Positions 57,230 to 64,000 of a stretch of 64,000 nt of DNA are shown here, in pieces (the stretch's first letter is position 1; every line of letters starts with the position of its first letter). The position numbers and the translations under genes are program-made. The notes under the pieces are model-generated. The model ran no database searches, was not told where the DNA came from, and saw nothing but the letters and a program-made list of their open reading frames with translations. The DNA is from JAPWJZ01 sp965279315 (GTDB lineage: Bacteria > Pseudomonadota > Alphaproteobacteria > Micavibrionales > UBA2020): contig OZ257145.1 of NCBI GenBank assembly GCA_965279315.1, forward strand, positions 2,852,001 through 2,916,000. Direction: 5' to 3'.

Positions 57230-58257
57230 TACTTGAAACCGCCTTTGAGCAGGAAGTTATGCGATGCCTCGATGCGGCGCACCGTGCCCGTTTTCGACCG
57301 CATGATGACGGAATTGGTCGATGCACCGCCCGCATGGCGGCGCACGCCTTTCAGCATCGGGCCGTCGGTCACACCGGTTGCGGCGAACATCACGTCGCCC
57401 TTGGCAAGGTCGAGAAGGCCGTATTTGCGGTTCAAGTCCGTCACGCCCCAGCGCGCGGCGCGGGATTTCTCATCTTCGTTGCGGAACAGCAAACGGCCCT
57501 GCATGAAACCGCCGATGCAGCGCAGGGCGGCAGCGGCAAGGACGCCTTCGGGCGCGCCGCCTGCGCCGAAATAAATGTCCACGCCGCTATCGGGCTGGCA
57601 GGTGGCGATCACGCCGGACACGTCGCCGTCGGAAATCAGCATGATGCGCGCGCCCGCTTCGCGGACCTTCGCGATCAATTCTTCATGGCGCGGACGGTCG
57701 AGGATACAAGCGACCAGATCGGAAACATCGGCGCGCTTCGCCTTCGCGAGTTCTTTCAGGTTCTGTGCAGGCGTTTCGTCGAGGTCGACGACATCATGCG
57801 GCAGGCCGGTCATGCCGATTGCGATTTTCTGCATGTAAACATCGGGTGCATTCAAAAAGCCGCCCTTCTCCGCCATTGCAACAACGGCGAGCGCGTTCGG
57901 GCCACCCTTGGCAGTGATGGTCGTGCCCTCCAGCGGGTCGAGGGCGATGTCGAGTTCCGGGCCATCGCCAGCGCCGACTTTTTCGCCGATATACAGCATG
58001 GGGGCTTCGTCGCGCTCGCCCTCGCCGATCACGACAGTGCCGTTGATGTGCATAGTGTTGAGCGCGCGACGCATCGCATCGACCGCCGCCTGGTCCGCCG
58101 CCTTTTCATCGCCGCGCCCCATGAGGAGGGAGGCGGACAAAGCCGCCGCCTCGGTCACGCGCACAAGTTCGAGCGCGAGGTTGCGGTCCATCGTCAGCTT
58201 TTCGTTCACGCGGGCTTCTCCGTTGTCGGAAACAGTCTTGAGAGAGGGTTGTGCCAT
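57229..58257 (-). CDS. glpX: Class II fructose-1,6-bisphosphatase
   Basis: Removes the 1-phosphate from fructose-1,6-bisphosphate in gluconeogenesis. The 342-residue protein shows VVIGEGERDEAPMLYIGEKV (about 75-94), the metal motif DIALDPLEGTTITAKG (about 102-117) and YFGAGGAPEGVLAAAALRCI. ATG 58257 has AGGAG nine bases upstream; a TTG six bases earlier is too close to it. It is between hom and recJ in the same operon, with glpX-recJ coupling TAATG. Confidence 0.94.
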   Translation of the reverse strand: MAQPSLKTVSDNGEARVNEKLTMDRNLALELVRVTEAAALSASLLMGRGDEKAADQAAVDAMRRALNTMHINGTVVIGEGERDEAPMLYIGEKVGAGDGPELDIALDPLEGTTITAKGGPNALAVVAMAEKGGFLNAPDVYMQKIAIGMTGLPHDVVDLDETPAQNLKELAKAKRADVSDLVACILDRPRHEELIAKVREAGARIMLISDGDVSGVIATCQPDSGVDIYFGAGGAPEGVLAAAALRCIGGFMQGRLLFRNEDEKSRAARWGVTDLNRKYGLLDLAKGDVMFAATGVTDGPMLKGVRRHAGGASTNSVIMRSKTGTVRRIEASHNFLLKGGFK

Positions 58258-58269
58258 TCGCAAAATCTC

Positions 58270-59568
58270 CTAGCTCTTGAATTCCTCGATCCGCATCAGG
58301 TAGGGCGGTTCCACCACTGCCTGCAACTGGCCGATTTTTTCGGCCACCTTTTGTATGCTGTCTTCCGACGTTTCATGCGTGGTCAAAATGACCGGCACGG
58401 CCTGATTGGGGTCGCGCCCACGTTGAAGGACGGATTCCAGCGATACTTTATGATCCCGTAAGATGGCTGAAATATCGGCGATAACGCCCGGCTGGTCAAG
58501 CACCATGAGCCTGAAGTAGTAAGACCCTATTCTATCAAGGATATTTGCCGCCTTCATCACGCCAACCTTGCCGCCATCCATGCCCAACAGCGGCAATGCG
58601 CGTCCACGCGCCACATCGGCGATATCGGATACCACGGCGGAAGCGGTTGCGTTGCCGCCCGCGCCCGCGCCCATCAGCAGCACTTTGCCGACATAATCGC
58701 CATCGACATAGACAGCGTTCAGCGGGCCTTCGGTCGCGGCGATGGGGGAATCTTTCGGCACGAGGCAGGGCTCGACCGATTGTTCGATGCCCTTGTCGGT
58801 GCGGCGCGCGATGCCGAGCAGCTTGATTTTGAACCCGAGGTCAGCCGCAAAGCCGATATCGAGCGCAGTGATTTTGCGGATGCCCTTGATGTCAATGTGA
58901 TCAACATCGGGCACGCAACCGAATGCCAAACCGGAAAGAATGGAAAGTTTATGCGCAGCATCAACGCCATCGATATCGAAGGACGGATCAGCCTCGGCAT
59001 AACCCTTGTCCTGCGCTTCCTTCAGCACATCGCCAAAGGCGCGGCCTGTACGCGTCATTTCCGACAGGATGAAATTGCAGGTGCCGTTCAGGATGCCGAA
59101 GACGGCATTAATGTTGTTCGCGGCCAGGCCTTCACGGAGCGCCTTGATGATCGGGATGCCGCCCGCGACCGCCGCCTCGAACGATACCGTACCGGTGCTG
59201 TTCTTCAGCAGCGACAGTATCTCGCCGCCACGCTTGCCCAGCAGCGCCTTGTTGGCGGTGACGACGGGCTTGTTCAGTGCCAGCGCGGTTTTGACGACGT
59301 CATGCGCCGCGCCATCCGCGCCGCCAATCAGTTCGACCACCACATCCACGTTCGGATCGTTGGCGACCTCGACGGGGTTGTCGTGCCATTTGACGTTGGA
59401 TACGTCGATATCGCGGTTCTTGCCCTTGCTGCGCGCCGATACGGCGGTGACGCGGATGTCGCGCCCCGTGCGGTCGAGCAGCAGTTGCCCATTCTGTTCC
59501 AGAAGCTTGAAGACGCTGGCGCCGACATTGCCAAGACCTGCGATGCCGATTTTCAGGGGTTCCGTCAT
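58270..59568 (-). CDS. hom: Homoserine dehydrogenase
   Basis: Reduces aspartate semialdehyde to homoserine for threonine and methionine. The 432 residues contain the nucleotide-binding GIAGLGNVGASVFKLLEQNG (about 7-26), KPVVTANKALLGKRG (about 100-114), the signature GILNGTCNFILSEM, the catalytic region GYAEADPSFDIDGVDAAHKL, and a C-terminal ACT domain (about 350-425, LDQPGVIADISAILRDHKVS) that senses an amino acid. AGGTGAGG precedes the ATG. First gene of hom-glpX-recJ. Confidence 0.95.
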   Translation of the reverse strand: MTEPLKIGIAGLGNVGASVFKLLEQNGQLLLDRTGRDIRVTAVSARSKGKNRDIDVSNVKWHDNPVEVANDPNVDVVVELIGGADGAAHDVVKTALALNKPVVTANKALLGKRGGEILSLLKNSTGTVSFEAAVAGGIPIIKALREGLAANNINAVFGILNGTCNFILSEMTRTGRAFGDVLKEAQDKGYAEADPSFDIDGVDAAHKLSILSGLAFGCVPDVDHIDIKGIRKITALDIGFAADLGFKIKLLGIARRTDKGIEQSVEPCLVPKDSPIAATEGPLNAVYVDGDYVGKVLLMGAGAGGNATASAVVSDIADVARGRALPLLGMDGGKVGVMKAANILDRIGSYYFRLMVLDQPGVIADISAILRDHKVSLESVLQRGRDPNQAVPVILTTHETSEDSIQKVAEKIGQLQAVVEPPYLMRIEEFKS

Positions 59569-59586
59569 TGCGCCTCACCTTTAATA

Positions 59587-59617
59587 GAAACAACCCTTCC
59601 GAAAGAAGGGTTGTTTC
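59587..59617 (-). terminator. 13-bp hairpin upstream of hom
   Basis: GAAACAACCCTTC (59587-59599) pairs perfectly with GAAGGGTTGTTTC (59605-59617) around a CGAAA loop. On the minus strand the following tract is only TTTCTATT, a weak T-run. It lies between the OmpA lipoprotein stop and the hom start, only 19 bases from the latter, so it may be a partial terminator or a hom leader element. Confidence 0.6.
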
Positions 59618-59658
59618 GTGTTCTGTTAATACGGCAGCAGGCGGCGAACCGCAGGCAT

Positions 59659-60369
59659 TTATTTGCCGTTCATAAATACTTCGCTGCGGCGATCCGCTGC
59701 TTCCTGCGATTTGTCGCCGGGGTTCAGGTTCGGCTCTTCGTCGCCGCGCGAGATGGCTTCGATCCATGCCGGGGTGACGCCTGCTTTTTGCAGTTCGCTG
59801 GTCACGGCATTGGCGCGTTTCTGCGCCATTTCGAAATTGATCTCCTTGCGGCGGACGGGGTCGGTCACGCCGTCGACGCGGGTGCTGGCATGGCCGACGA
59901 CGGTCATGGCGACATCATTCTGCGTGCCCTGGATGCTGCGGGCGAAATCGGCGAGGCGCGCGCGGTCAGCCTTGCTGATTTTCGACGAGCCATGCGCGAA
60001 GTAGATTTCCTGCGCCAGCTGGCCGAAGTTTTGCGGTGCCGCCGGATAGCCTGCGCCGGCATCGGTGTAAACGCCGGTGCTTTCAACCACGACCACGCCA
60101 TCGGTGCCCGGGGGCAGCGGCGTATCCAGTTTGCGCCATTTCGAAAGGGGCAGGTATTTCGGGTAGGGCTTGATCAGGCGGACGTTTTCTTCGTTCTGGC
60201 CGGTGTAGCCCGTCGGCACATGGCCCCAATGTTTCGCCATATGGGAAGGTTCGCCGTGCAGCCAGTTGGCGTTGTCCTCAAGGTTACGCTTGGCACCGTG
60301 GTAGGTATTGGTGCAACCGCTCGCCAGCGCAAGCGCAAGAAACATGAGAACCGGTTTTGTGAAACGCAT
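59659..60369 (-). CDS. OmpA-domain lipoprotein
   Basis: A 236-residue outer-membrane lipoprotein. Signal peptide and lipobox read FLALALASGCTNTY with Cys at about 19. Residues about 20-120 are unassigned; residues about 120-235 form an OmpA-C like peptidoglycan-binding domain (IYFAHGSSKISKADRARLAD, VVGHASTR, NFEMAQKRANAVTSELQKAG, ADRRSEVFM). The usual NxxLSxxRA motif appears as NFEMAQKRA. It is Pal-like in architecture but longer and not next to tol genes, so it is another member. Confidence 0.85.
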   Translation of the reverse strand: MRFTKPVLMFLALALASGCTNTYHGAKRNLEDNANWLHGEPSHMAKHWGHVPTGYTGQNEENVRLIKPYPKYLPLSKWRKLDTPLPPGTDGVVVVESTGVYTDAGAGYPAAPQNFGQLAQEIYFAHGSSKISKADRARLADFARSIQGTQNDVAMTVVGHASTRVDGVTDPVRRKEINFEMAQKRANAVTSELQKAGVTPAWIEAISRGDEEPNLNPGDKSQEAADRRSEVFMNGK

Positions 60370-60485
60370 CGGGGAGCCCCTGAATTTATGTTCTGAATCA
60401 GCTTGATAGCCGTTAGGAGCCAGTTTGCATCAGGTGCCGGGTTTCATCAACACCTATGTTGCTGTTTTTGCGAAAATATTCCGGC

Positions 60486-61124
60486 TTAGCGGAGACGCTG
60501 CAACACCATAGTTTTGAAAAACAGGTCACTGCCGTCCAGCGCCTTGCGGCCTGTATGATCGGGAATTTCCTTGTCAATCATGATGCGGAATTCGGCAGTT
60601 GCGCCCGCTGCCTGATTGAACACCTGAACAAAATCGACAATCTCGTTCTTTCCAATCGTGAATTGATGTTCACGCGATGCCGACACGGGATATTGGATAT
60701 CAATCACCCCGCCCTGCGCGACCAGTGAAAATATGGTTTTCAATGATTTGCTACGGTTGTCCTCATCCAGATACTGAAGCACACCAACGGCGGATACGAT
60801 ATCGAACGCCTTGCCCTGCCCCGTCACCAGCGGCAGTTGAGGCAATACATCAGCATTCCATTCTATGTTTTTATCAGGGAAGGTCTTGATGCCGATATCA
60901 CGCAGCTTATCCGCCGGCTCGGTCGCCACAACCTGATAACCGAGGCTGGCGAACATATGCGCATCCGCACCCGACCCCGCACCGATATCCAGCACCCGCA
61001 AACCATCCCCTGCAGGCAGGTTGGCCAGCAGGTCGGCATGGACTTTTTGCCGGTTCAGCTGGTTGTACTGGGCGGCGAGCGCCTCGGCTCGGTCGTTGAA
61101 ATAATCTATCGCGGGCTTGTTCAT
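60486..61124 (-). CDS. Class I SAM-dependent methyltransferase
   Basis: A 212-residue methyltransferase. SAM-binding motif I is LRVLDIGAGSGADAHMFAS (about 42-60), motif II EPADKL follows near 70, and FDIVSAVGVLQYL is motif IV-like. No target recognition domain is visible. The substrate is unknown; the neighbours do not define a pathway. It is monocistronic, divergent from the phospholipase D gene. Confidence 0.85.
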   Translation of the reverse strand: MNKPAIDYFNDRAEALAAQYNQLNRQKVHADLLANLPAGDGLRVLDIGAGSGADAHMFASLGYQVVATEPADKLRDIGIKTFPDKNIEWNADVLPQLPLVTGQGKAFDIVSAVGVLQYLDEDNRSKSLKTIFSLVAQGGVIDIQYPVSASREHQFTIGKNEIVDFVQVFNQAAGATAEFRIMIDKEIPDHTGRKALDGSDLFFKTMVLQRLR

Positions 61125-61227
61125 GGCATACCTTTGAATTTCATAATATATCCGAGCACCGAAGGCGGCAATGGGTTATTTTCAACGACTGATGGAGCAG
61201 TAATCCTCTCTCGCTCATTGGTTGCGC

Positions 61228-62658
61228 ATGAAAGAATCCGGCACTCCAGATTTGGCGCGACGCTGCACCCTGCTTTTCTTCCAGATGGCAGTCGTGATGA
61301 CTGTGGTTCTGGGCCTGTTGTCCGCCTGCGCCGCCACGCCCGATGCAGACAAAGTTCTGGCTAATCCGCCCTTAACCGGGCCTGCCAAGGTCACCGGCGC
61401 AGGCGGGCCGCTGACGGCCGAGGAAAGCCGCGAGCTGCTGAAGGATATCGGCGCAACCGATGCGCTGCGCCGTCATTTGAAGATTGAACAGGCGATTGCC
61501 CAAAGCCCGCTGGTGGAAGGGAATTCCACCCGCCTGCTGCGGGATGGCAAGCAGACCTTCCCCGCCATGTTTGCCGCAATTGAAGGCGCGCAGCATCACA
61601 TCAACCTGGAATATTACATTCTGGAAGATGTGAAATTCGATGGCAGGCAATTGAGCGACCTACTGATCCGCAAGCATAAGCAGGGTGTCGCCGTGAACAT
61701 GATCTATGACAGCTTCGGCTCCGGCACCACGGAGGCAGCCTTTTTCGACAAGCTGAAAAAAGGCGGCATCAAGGTTCTTGAATTCAATCCGATGAACCCG
61801 CTGGAAGTAAAAAAGGGTTACGAACCGCTCGACCGCGATCACCGCAAGATATTGATCGTCGATGGCAAGGTCGCGATTCTGGGCGGCATCAACCTCAGCA
61901 CCGATTACCAGTCATCCGGCAAGGGGCGTTCCGGCGCGGCCAAGGGGCATGAAAACGATTACTGGCGCGACACCGATATCGAAATCCGCGGACCCATTGT
62001 CGCGCAGGTGCAAAAACTTTTCGTGGCGCAATGGAAGAAGGAAAAAGGCGGCACGATTGATGAAACAACCTTCTACCCCCAACTGTCGCCGCAAGGTAGC
62101 GAACTGATCCGCATGCTGGGCAGCACGCCGGACAAGGAAATCCAGCGTTATTACGTGACGCTGGTCTCCGCCATCCGCAGCGCGCAGAAAAATATCTGGA
62201 TCACCGCCGCCTATTTCTTCCCGACGGATGAGCAGGTGCATGACCTGATCGCGGCAGCGAAGGCCGGCGTCGATGTGCGCATCATCGTGCCGGACAAGAG
62301 CGACGCCGGCATCGCCATCACCATGCAGCACAAGCATTACACGAAACTGCTGAAGGGCGGCGTGCGCCTCTGGGAAACGCATGGCGTCGTCCAGCATTCC
62401 AAGACTGTCACGGTGGATAACGTGTGGTCGGTCGTGGGTTCATCCAACATCGACCAGCGCAGTGTGGTGTTCAACGATGAATCCGACCTTGTGATCGTCG
62501 GCGAAAAAACCGCAAGCGGGCTGGAGGCATTGTTCCTCGCCGACGCGTCAACTGCCGAAGAAATCACGCTGAAGAAATGGAAGAAACGCCCCATCGGCGC
62601 CAAGTTCAAGGACTTCTTCATGCCCATGTGGCTGTCGGTGGTTGAATCCAGCCTGTAG
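61228..62658 (+). CDS. Phospholipase D / cardiolipin synthase-type lipoprotein
   Basis: A 476-residue protein from ATG 61228. A signal peptide with lipobox (VVLGLLSACAAT, Cys near 35) suggests membrane anchoring as a lipoprotein. Two HKD motifs are present: HRKILIVDGKVAILGG at residue 205 and HSKTVTVDNVWSVVGSS at residue 390, each with His, Lys and Asp. True cardiolipin synthases have two N-terminal helices instead of a lipobox, so this is either a periplasmic phospholipase D or a cardiolipin synthase relative. A TTG at 61222 is an alternative start. Confidence 0.85.
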   Translation: MKESGTPDLARRCTLLFFQMAVVMTVVLGLLSACAATPDADKVLANPPLTGPAKVTGAGGPLTAEESRELLKDIGATDALRRHLKIEQAIAQSPLVEGNSTRLLRDGKQTFPAMFAAIEGAQHHINLEYYILEDVKFDGRQLSDLLIRKHKQGVAVNMIYDSFGSGTTEAAFFDKLKKGGIKVLEFNPMNPLEVKKGYEPLDRDHRKILIVDGKVAILGGINLSTDYQSSGKGRSGAAKGHENDYWRDTDIEIRGPIVAQVQKLFVAQWKKEKGGTIDETTFYPQLSPQGSELIRMLGSTPDKEIQRYYVTLVSAIRSAQKNIWITAAYFFPTDEQVHDLIAAAKAGVDVRIIVPDKSDAGIAITMQHKHYTKLLKGGVRLWETHGVVQHSKTVTVDNVWSVVGSSNIDQRSVVFNDESDLVIVGEKTASGLEALFLADASTAEEITLKKWKKRPIGAKFKDFFMPMWLSVVESSL

Positions 62659-62674
62659 CGCCCGCCGCCAAAAA

Positions 62675-62707
62675 GAAAAAAGCGCCTGAATGAACAGGCG
62701 CTTTTTC
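62675..62707. terminator. Bidirectional rho-independent terminator
   Basis: AAAAAGCGCCTG (62677-62688) pairs with CAGGCGCTTTTT (62695-62706) around AATGAA. A-run left and T-run right let it end both the phospholipase D gene and rpsI. Confidence 0.92.
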
Positions 62708-62732
62708 TTGTTGGTCCGGTAGAAGGACAAGC

Positions 62733-63227
62733 TTAACGCTTGACCCACTGCGTGCCTTTACGTGCCTTATGGCGGCCGTACTTTTTACGTTCCACAACGC
62801 GGCTGTCGCGCGTCAGGAAGCCTGCCTTTTTGAGGGGCAGGTGCAGGCCCGGCTCGAAATGGACGAGCGCGCGGCTGATGCCGTGACGCACCGCACCAGC
62901 CTGGCCGGTAAGGCCGCCGCCGGAGACGATGACAGTCACATCGAACTGGCCGATACGGCTCGACACTTCGAAAGGCTGGTTGATGACGAGGCGTTGCGTG
63001 CCGCGCGCGAAGTAGACAGCGATGTCGCGTTCGTTCACGGTGATTTTGCCCGAACCGCGCTGGACCCAGACGCGTGCAACCGCGTCTTTACGGCGACCGG
63101 TGCCATAGGCACGGCCTTTTTTATCCAGGGTCTGGACGCGTTCCTGCGCAGCGATCTGGCCCGCGGGAGCGCCTGCTTGTTCTGCGACGGCTTCTTTGAG
63201 GTCGGAGAGGCTTTTTTTCGTTACCAT
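62733..63227 (-). CDS. rpsI: 30S ribosomal protein S9
   Basis: S9 of 164 residues; the universally conserved part is residues 38-164 (GRAYGTGRRKDAVARVW, RDIAVYFARGTQRLVINQPF, and the C-terminal HKARKGTQWVKR whose last Lys-Arg contacts P-site tRNA). The first 35 residues are an extension common in alphaproteobacteria. It follows rplM with eight bases between, the universal rplM-rpsI pair. Confidence 0.97.
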   Translation of the reverse strand: MVTKKSLSDLKEAVAEQAGAPAGQIAAQERVQTLDKKGRAYGTGRRKDAVARVWVQRGSGKITVNERDIAVYFARGTQRLVINQPFEVSSRIGQFDVTVIVSGGGLTGQAGAVRHGISRALVHFEPGLHLPLKKAGFLTRDSRVVERKKYGRHKARKGTQWVKR

Positions 63228-63235
63228 GGTATCAA

Positions 63236-63697
63236 TTACCTTTTGTTTTTCGGGTTCATCGCCGCGATGTCAACGACGGTGGGCTGTTGTGCTTCATGCG
63301 GATGCGCAGCGCCTTTGTAAACGCGCAGGCAGGTCAGCTGCTGGCGTGCAAGGGGGCTGTCTTTCGGCATCATGCGGCGGACGGCGTTGGTGATCACGCG
63401 GCCGGGATATTTGCCGTCGAGGATCTGGCCTTTGGACAGGCCTTTGATACCGCCGGGGTAACCGGTGTGCCAATAGAAAATGTCGAACTTGGCTTTTTTG
63501 CCGGTCAGTTTGACTTTTTCAGCGTTGATGATGATCACGTTGTCGCCGCAATCGATGTTTGCGGTGAACATGGGCTTGTGCTTGCCGCGCAGGCGGAGCG
63601 CGATAAGGCTGGCGAGACGGCCGAGTACTAGGCCCTCTGCGTCGATCAGAAGCCACTTCTTCTCGATCTCAGCCGGTTTTGCTACGTAGGTTTTCAT
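63236..63697 (-). CDS. rplM: 50S ribosomal protein L13
   Basis: L13 of 153 residues from ATG 63697 (MKTYVAKPAEIEKKWLLIDA). Family segments are GRLASLIALRLRGKHKPMF, NIDCGDNVIIINAEKVKLTG and AVRRMMPKDSPLARQQ. A longer open frame extends to 63793 but has no support. First gene of the rplM-rpsI operon, with a promoter about 40 bases upstream. Confidence 0.97.
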   Translation of the reverse strand: MKTYVAKPAEIEKKWLLIDAEGLVLGRLASLIALRLRGKHKPMFTANIDCGDNVIIINAEKVKLTGKKAKFDIFYWHTGYPGGIKGLSKGQILDGKYPGRVITNAVRRMMPKDSPLARQQLTCLRVYKGAAHPHEAQQPTVVDIAAMNPKNKR

Positions 63698-63736
63698 TGT
63701 TGTTCTTCCAACTTGGTTTTTCAAAATAGTGGAAGA

Positions 63737-63765
63737 TATATGAGCCATGCGCGCGGCAGGGTCAA
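63737..63765 (-). promoter_or_regulatory. Candidate rplM promoter
   Basis: On the minus strand TTGACC (63765-63760), a 17-base spacer and CATATA (63742-63737). A further AT-rich palindrome GGTATAATTATACC lies upstream, on the cutA side (about 63809-63822), and may be an additional promoter or operator. Confidence 0.5.
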
Positions 63766-63863
63766 GAAAAAAGTGAAAATTCAACAAAATCAATGTTGTA
63801 ATTTGGGGTATAATTATACCAAAACACTAACTTGCTGAATTTATACCCGAATCTGGCGCGAGA

Positions 63864-64000
63864 TCACGGCTTCGTTTCCGCCATGATCCAGTCAAGATAT
63901 GCCTGGTTGGCATCTTGCAGCGGCAGCGACACAATGCAGGGCGTCGCAAACTTGTGCAACTCCTTCACGCGCGCTTCGACAGCCTGAAACAGCGTCGCGC
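63864..64000 (-). CDS. cutA: CutA-family protein, C-terminal part
   Basis: The last 45 codons of a gene that runs off the right edge on the minus strand, ending in TGA at 63864-63866. The translation reads VEARVKELHKFATPCIVSLP and ends YLDWIMAETKP, matching the C-terminal strand and helix of CutA1 (V-x-x-L-H...P-x-I..LP....YL-x-WI). CutA is a small trimeric cytosolic protein once linked to divalent cation tolerance. Too short for further detail. Confidence 0.8.
   Translation of the reverse strand, partial: ATLFQAVEARVKELHKFATPCIVSLPLQDANQAYLDWIMAETKP

Noticed and set aside
1..64000. CRISPR array, prophage, integron or plasmid segment
   Set aside because: No regularly spaced repeats, integrase, capsid or replication genes are seen; anomalies are single genes and small repeats.

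Overview
The window reads as chromosomal DNA of a Gram-negative alphaproteobacterium. The conserved block miaB-phoH-phoH-ybeY-corC-lnt-XRE regulator-metK-(carbonic anhydrase)-trmB, followed by rimP-nusA-infB-rbfA-truB-rpsO, is the alphaproteobacterial arrangement. Lnt, LptD, an OmpA-type lipoprotein and an ELM1-like protein show an outer membrane and an alphaproteobacterial character. A Micavibrio/Rhodospirillales-like host is my best guess from gene order and moderately high GC, but it is not proven. There is no prophage, transposase, CRISPR array, rRNA operon or plasmid gene. Most of the window is housekeeping, with a few small accessory insertions.

Layout. Positions 1-3061 hold a partial amino-acid permease, an AI-2E-type permease, an exported protein and a 2-hydroxyacid dehydrogenase. 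Positions 3180-12994 hold the tRNA/rRNA maturation and envelope run: miaB, two PhoH ATPases, ybeY, a CBS/CorC protein, lnt, an autoregulated-looking XRE regulator, metK, a beta-carbonic anhydrase and trmB. Positions 13000-20300 hold the translation operon rimP to rpsO, interrupted between rbfA and truB by a small DUF559 nuclease-like gene bracketed by inverted palindromes. Positions 20322-29889 hold an NPD-like flavin enzyme, a 3-hydroxybutyrate dehydrogenase pair and a minus-strand run of four histidine-phosphatase genes (gpmA plus three paralogues). That run has been split by a lower-GC gene and a broken copy of a paralogue tail. It ends in a membrane protein and a lipoprotein, and an acyltransferase lies upstream of gpmA.

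Positions 30137-42899 hold pnp, a low-GC orphan, a glycerophosphodiesterase, two tiny Cys-tailed proteins, a coiled-coil membrane protein next to lptD, a RhlE-type helicase, and deoC with a double-domain aldehyde dehydrogenase. Positions 42964-47461 hold a three-gene set: a TelA-family protein under a near-consensus promoter, followed by two unknown proteins that share an N-terminal domain. This is the best candidate for an undescribed system. Positions 47845-64000 return to mixed housekeeping: rnd, an ankyrin protein, glycerate kinase, an isochorismatase/GNAT-like fusion, ppa, an ELM1-like protein, tRNA-Glu, recJ-glpX-hom, an OmpA lipoprotein, a methyltransferase, a phospholipase D lipoprotein, rpsI-rplM and the end of cutA.

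Two copies of a MITE-like palindromic element (about 168 bp each) lie at 13014-13180 and 28664-28832, and base changes in their stems compensate each other. Several rho-independent hairpins sit only 13-40 bases upstream of the next co-directional gene. This suggests partial terminators that set expression steps inside operons.
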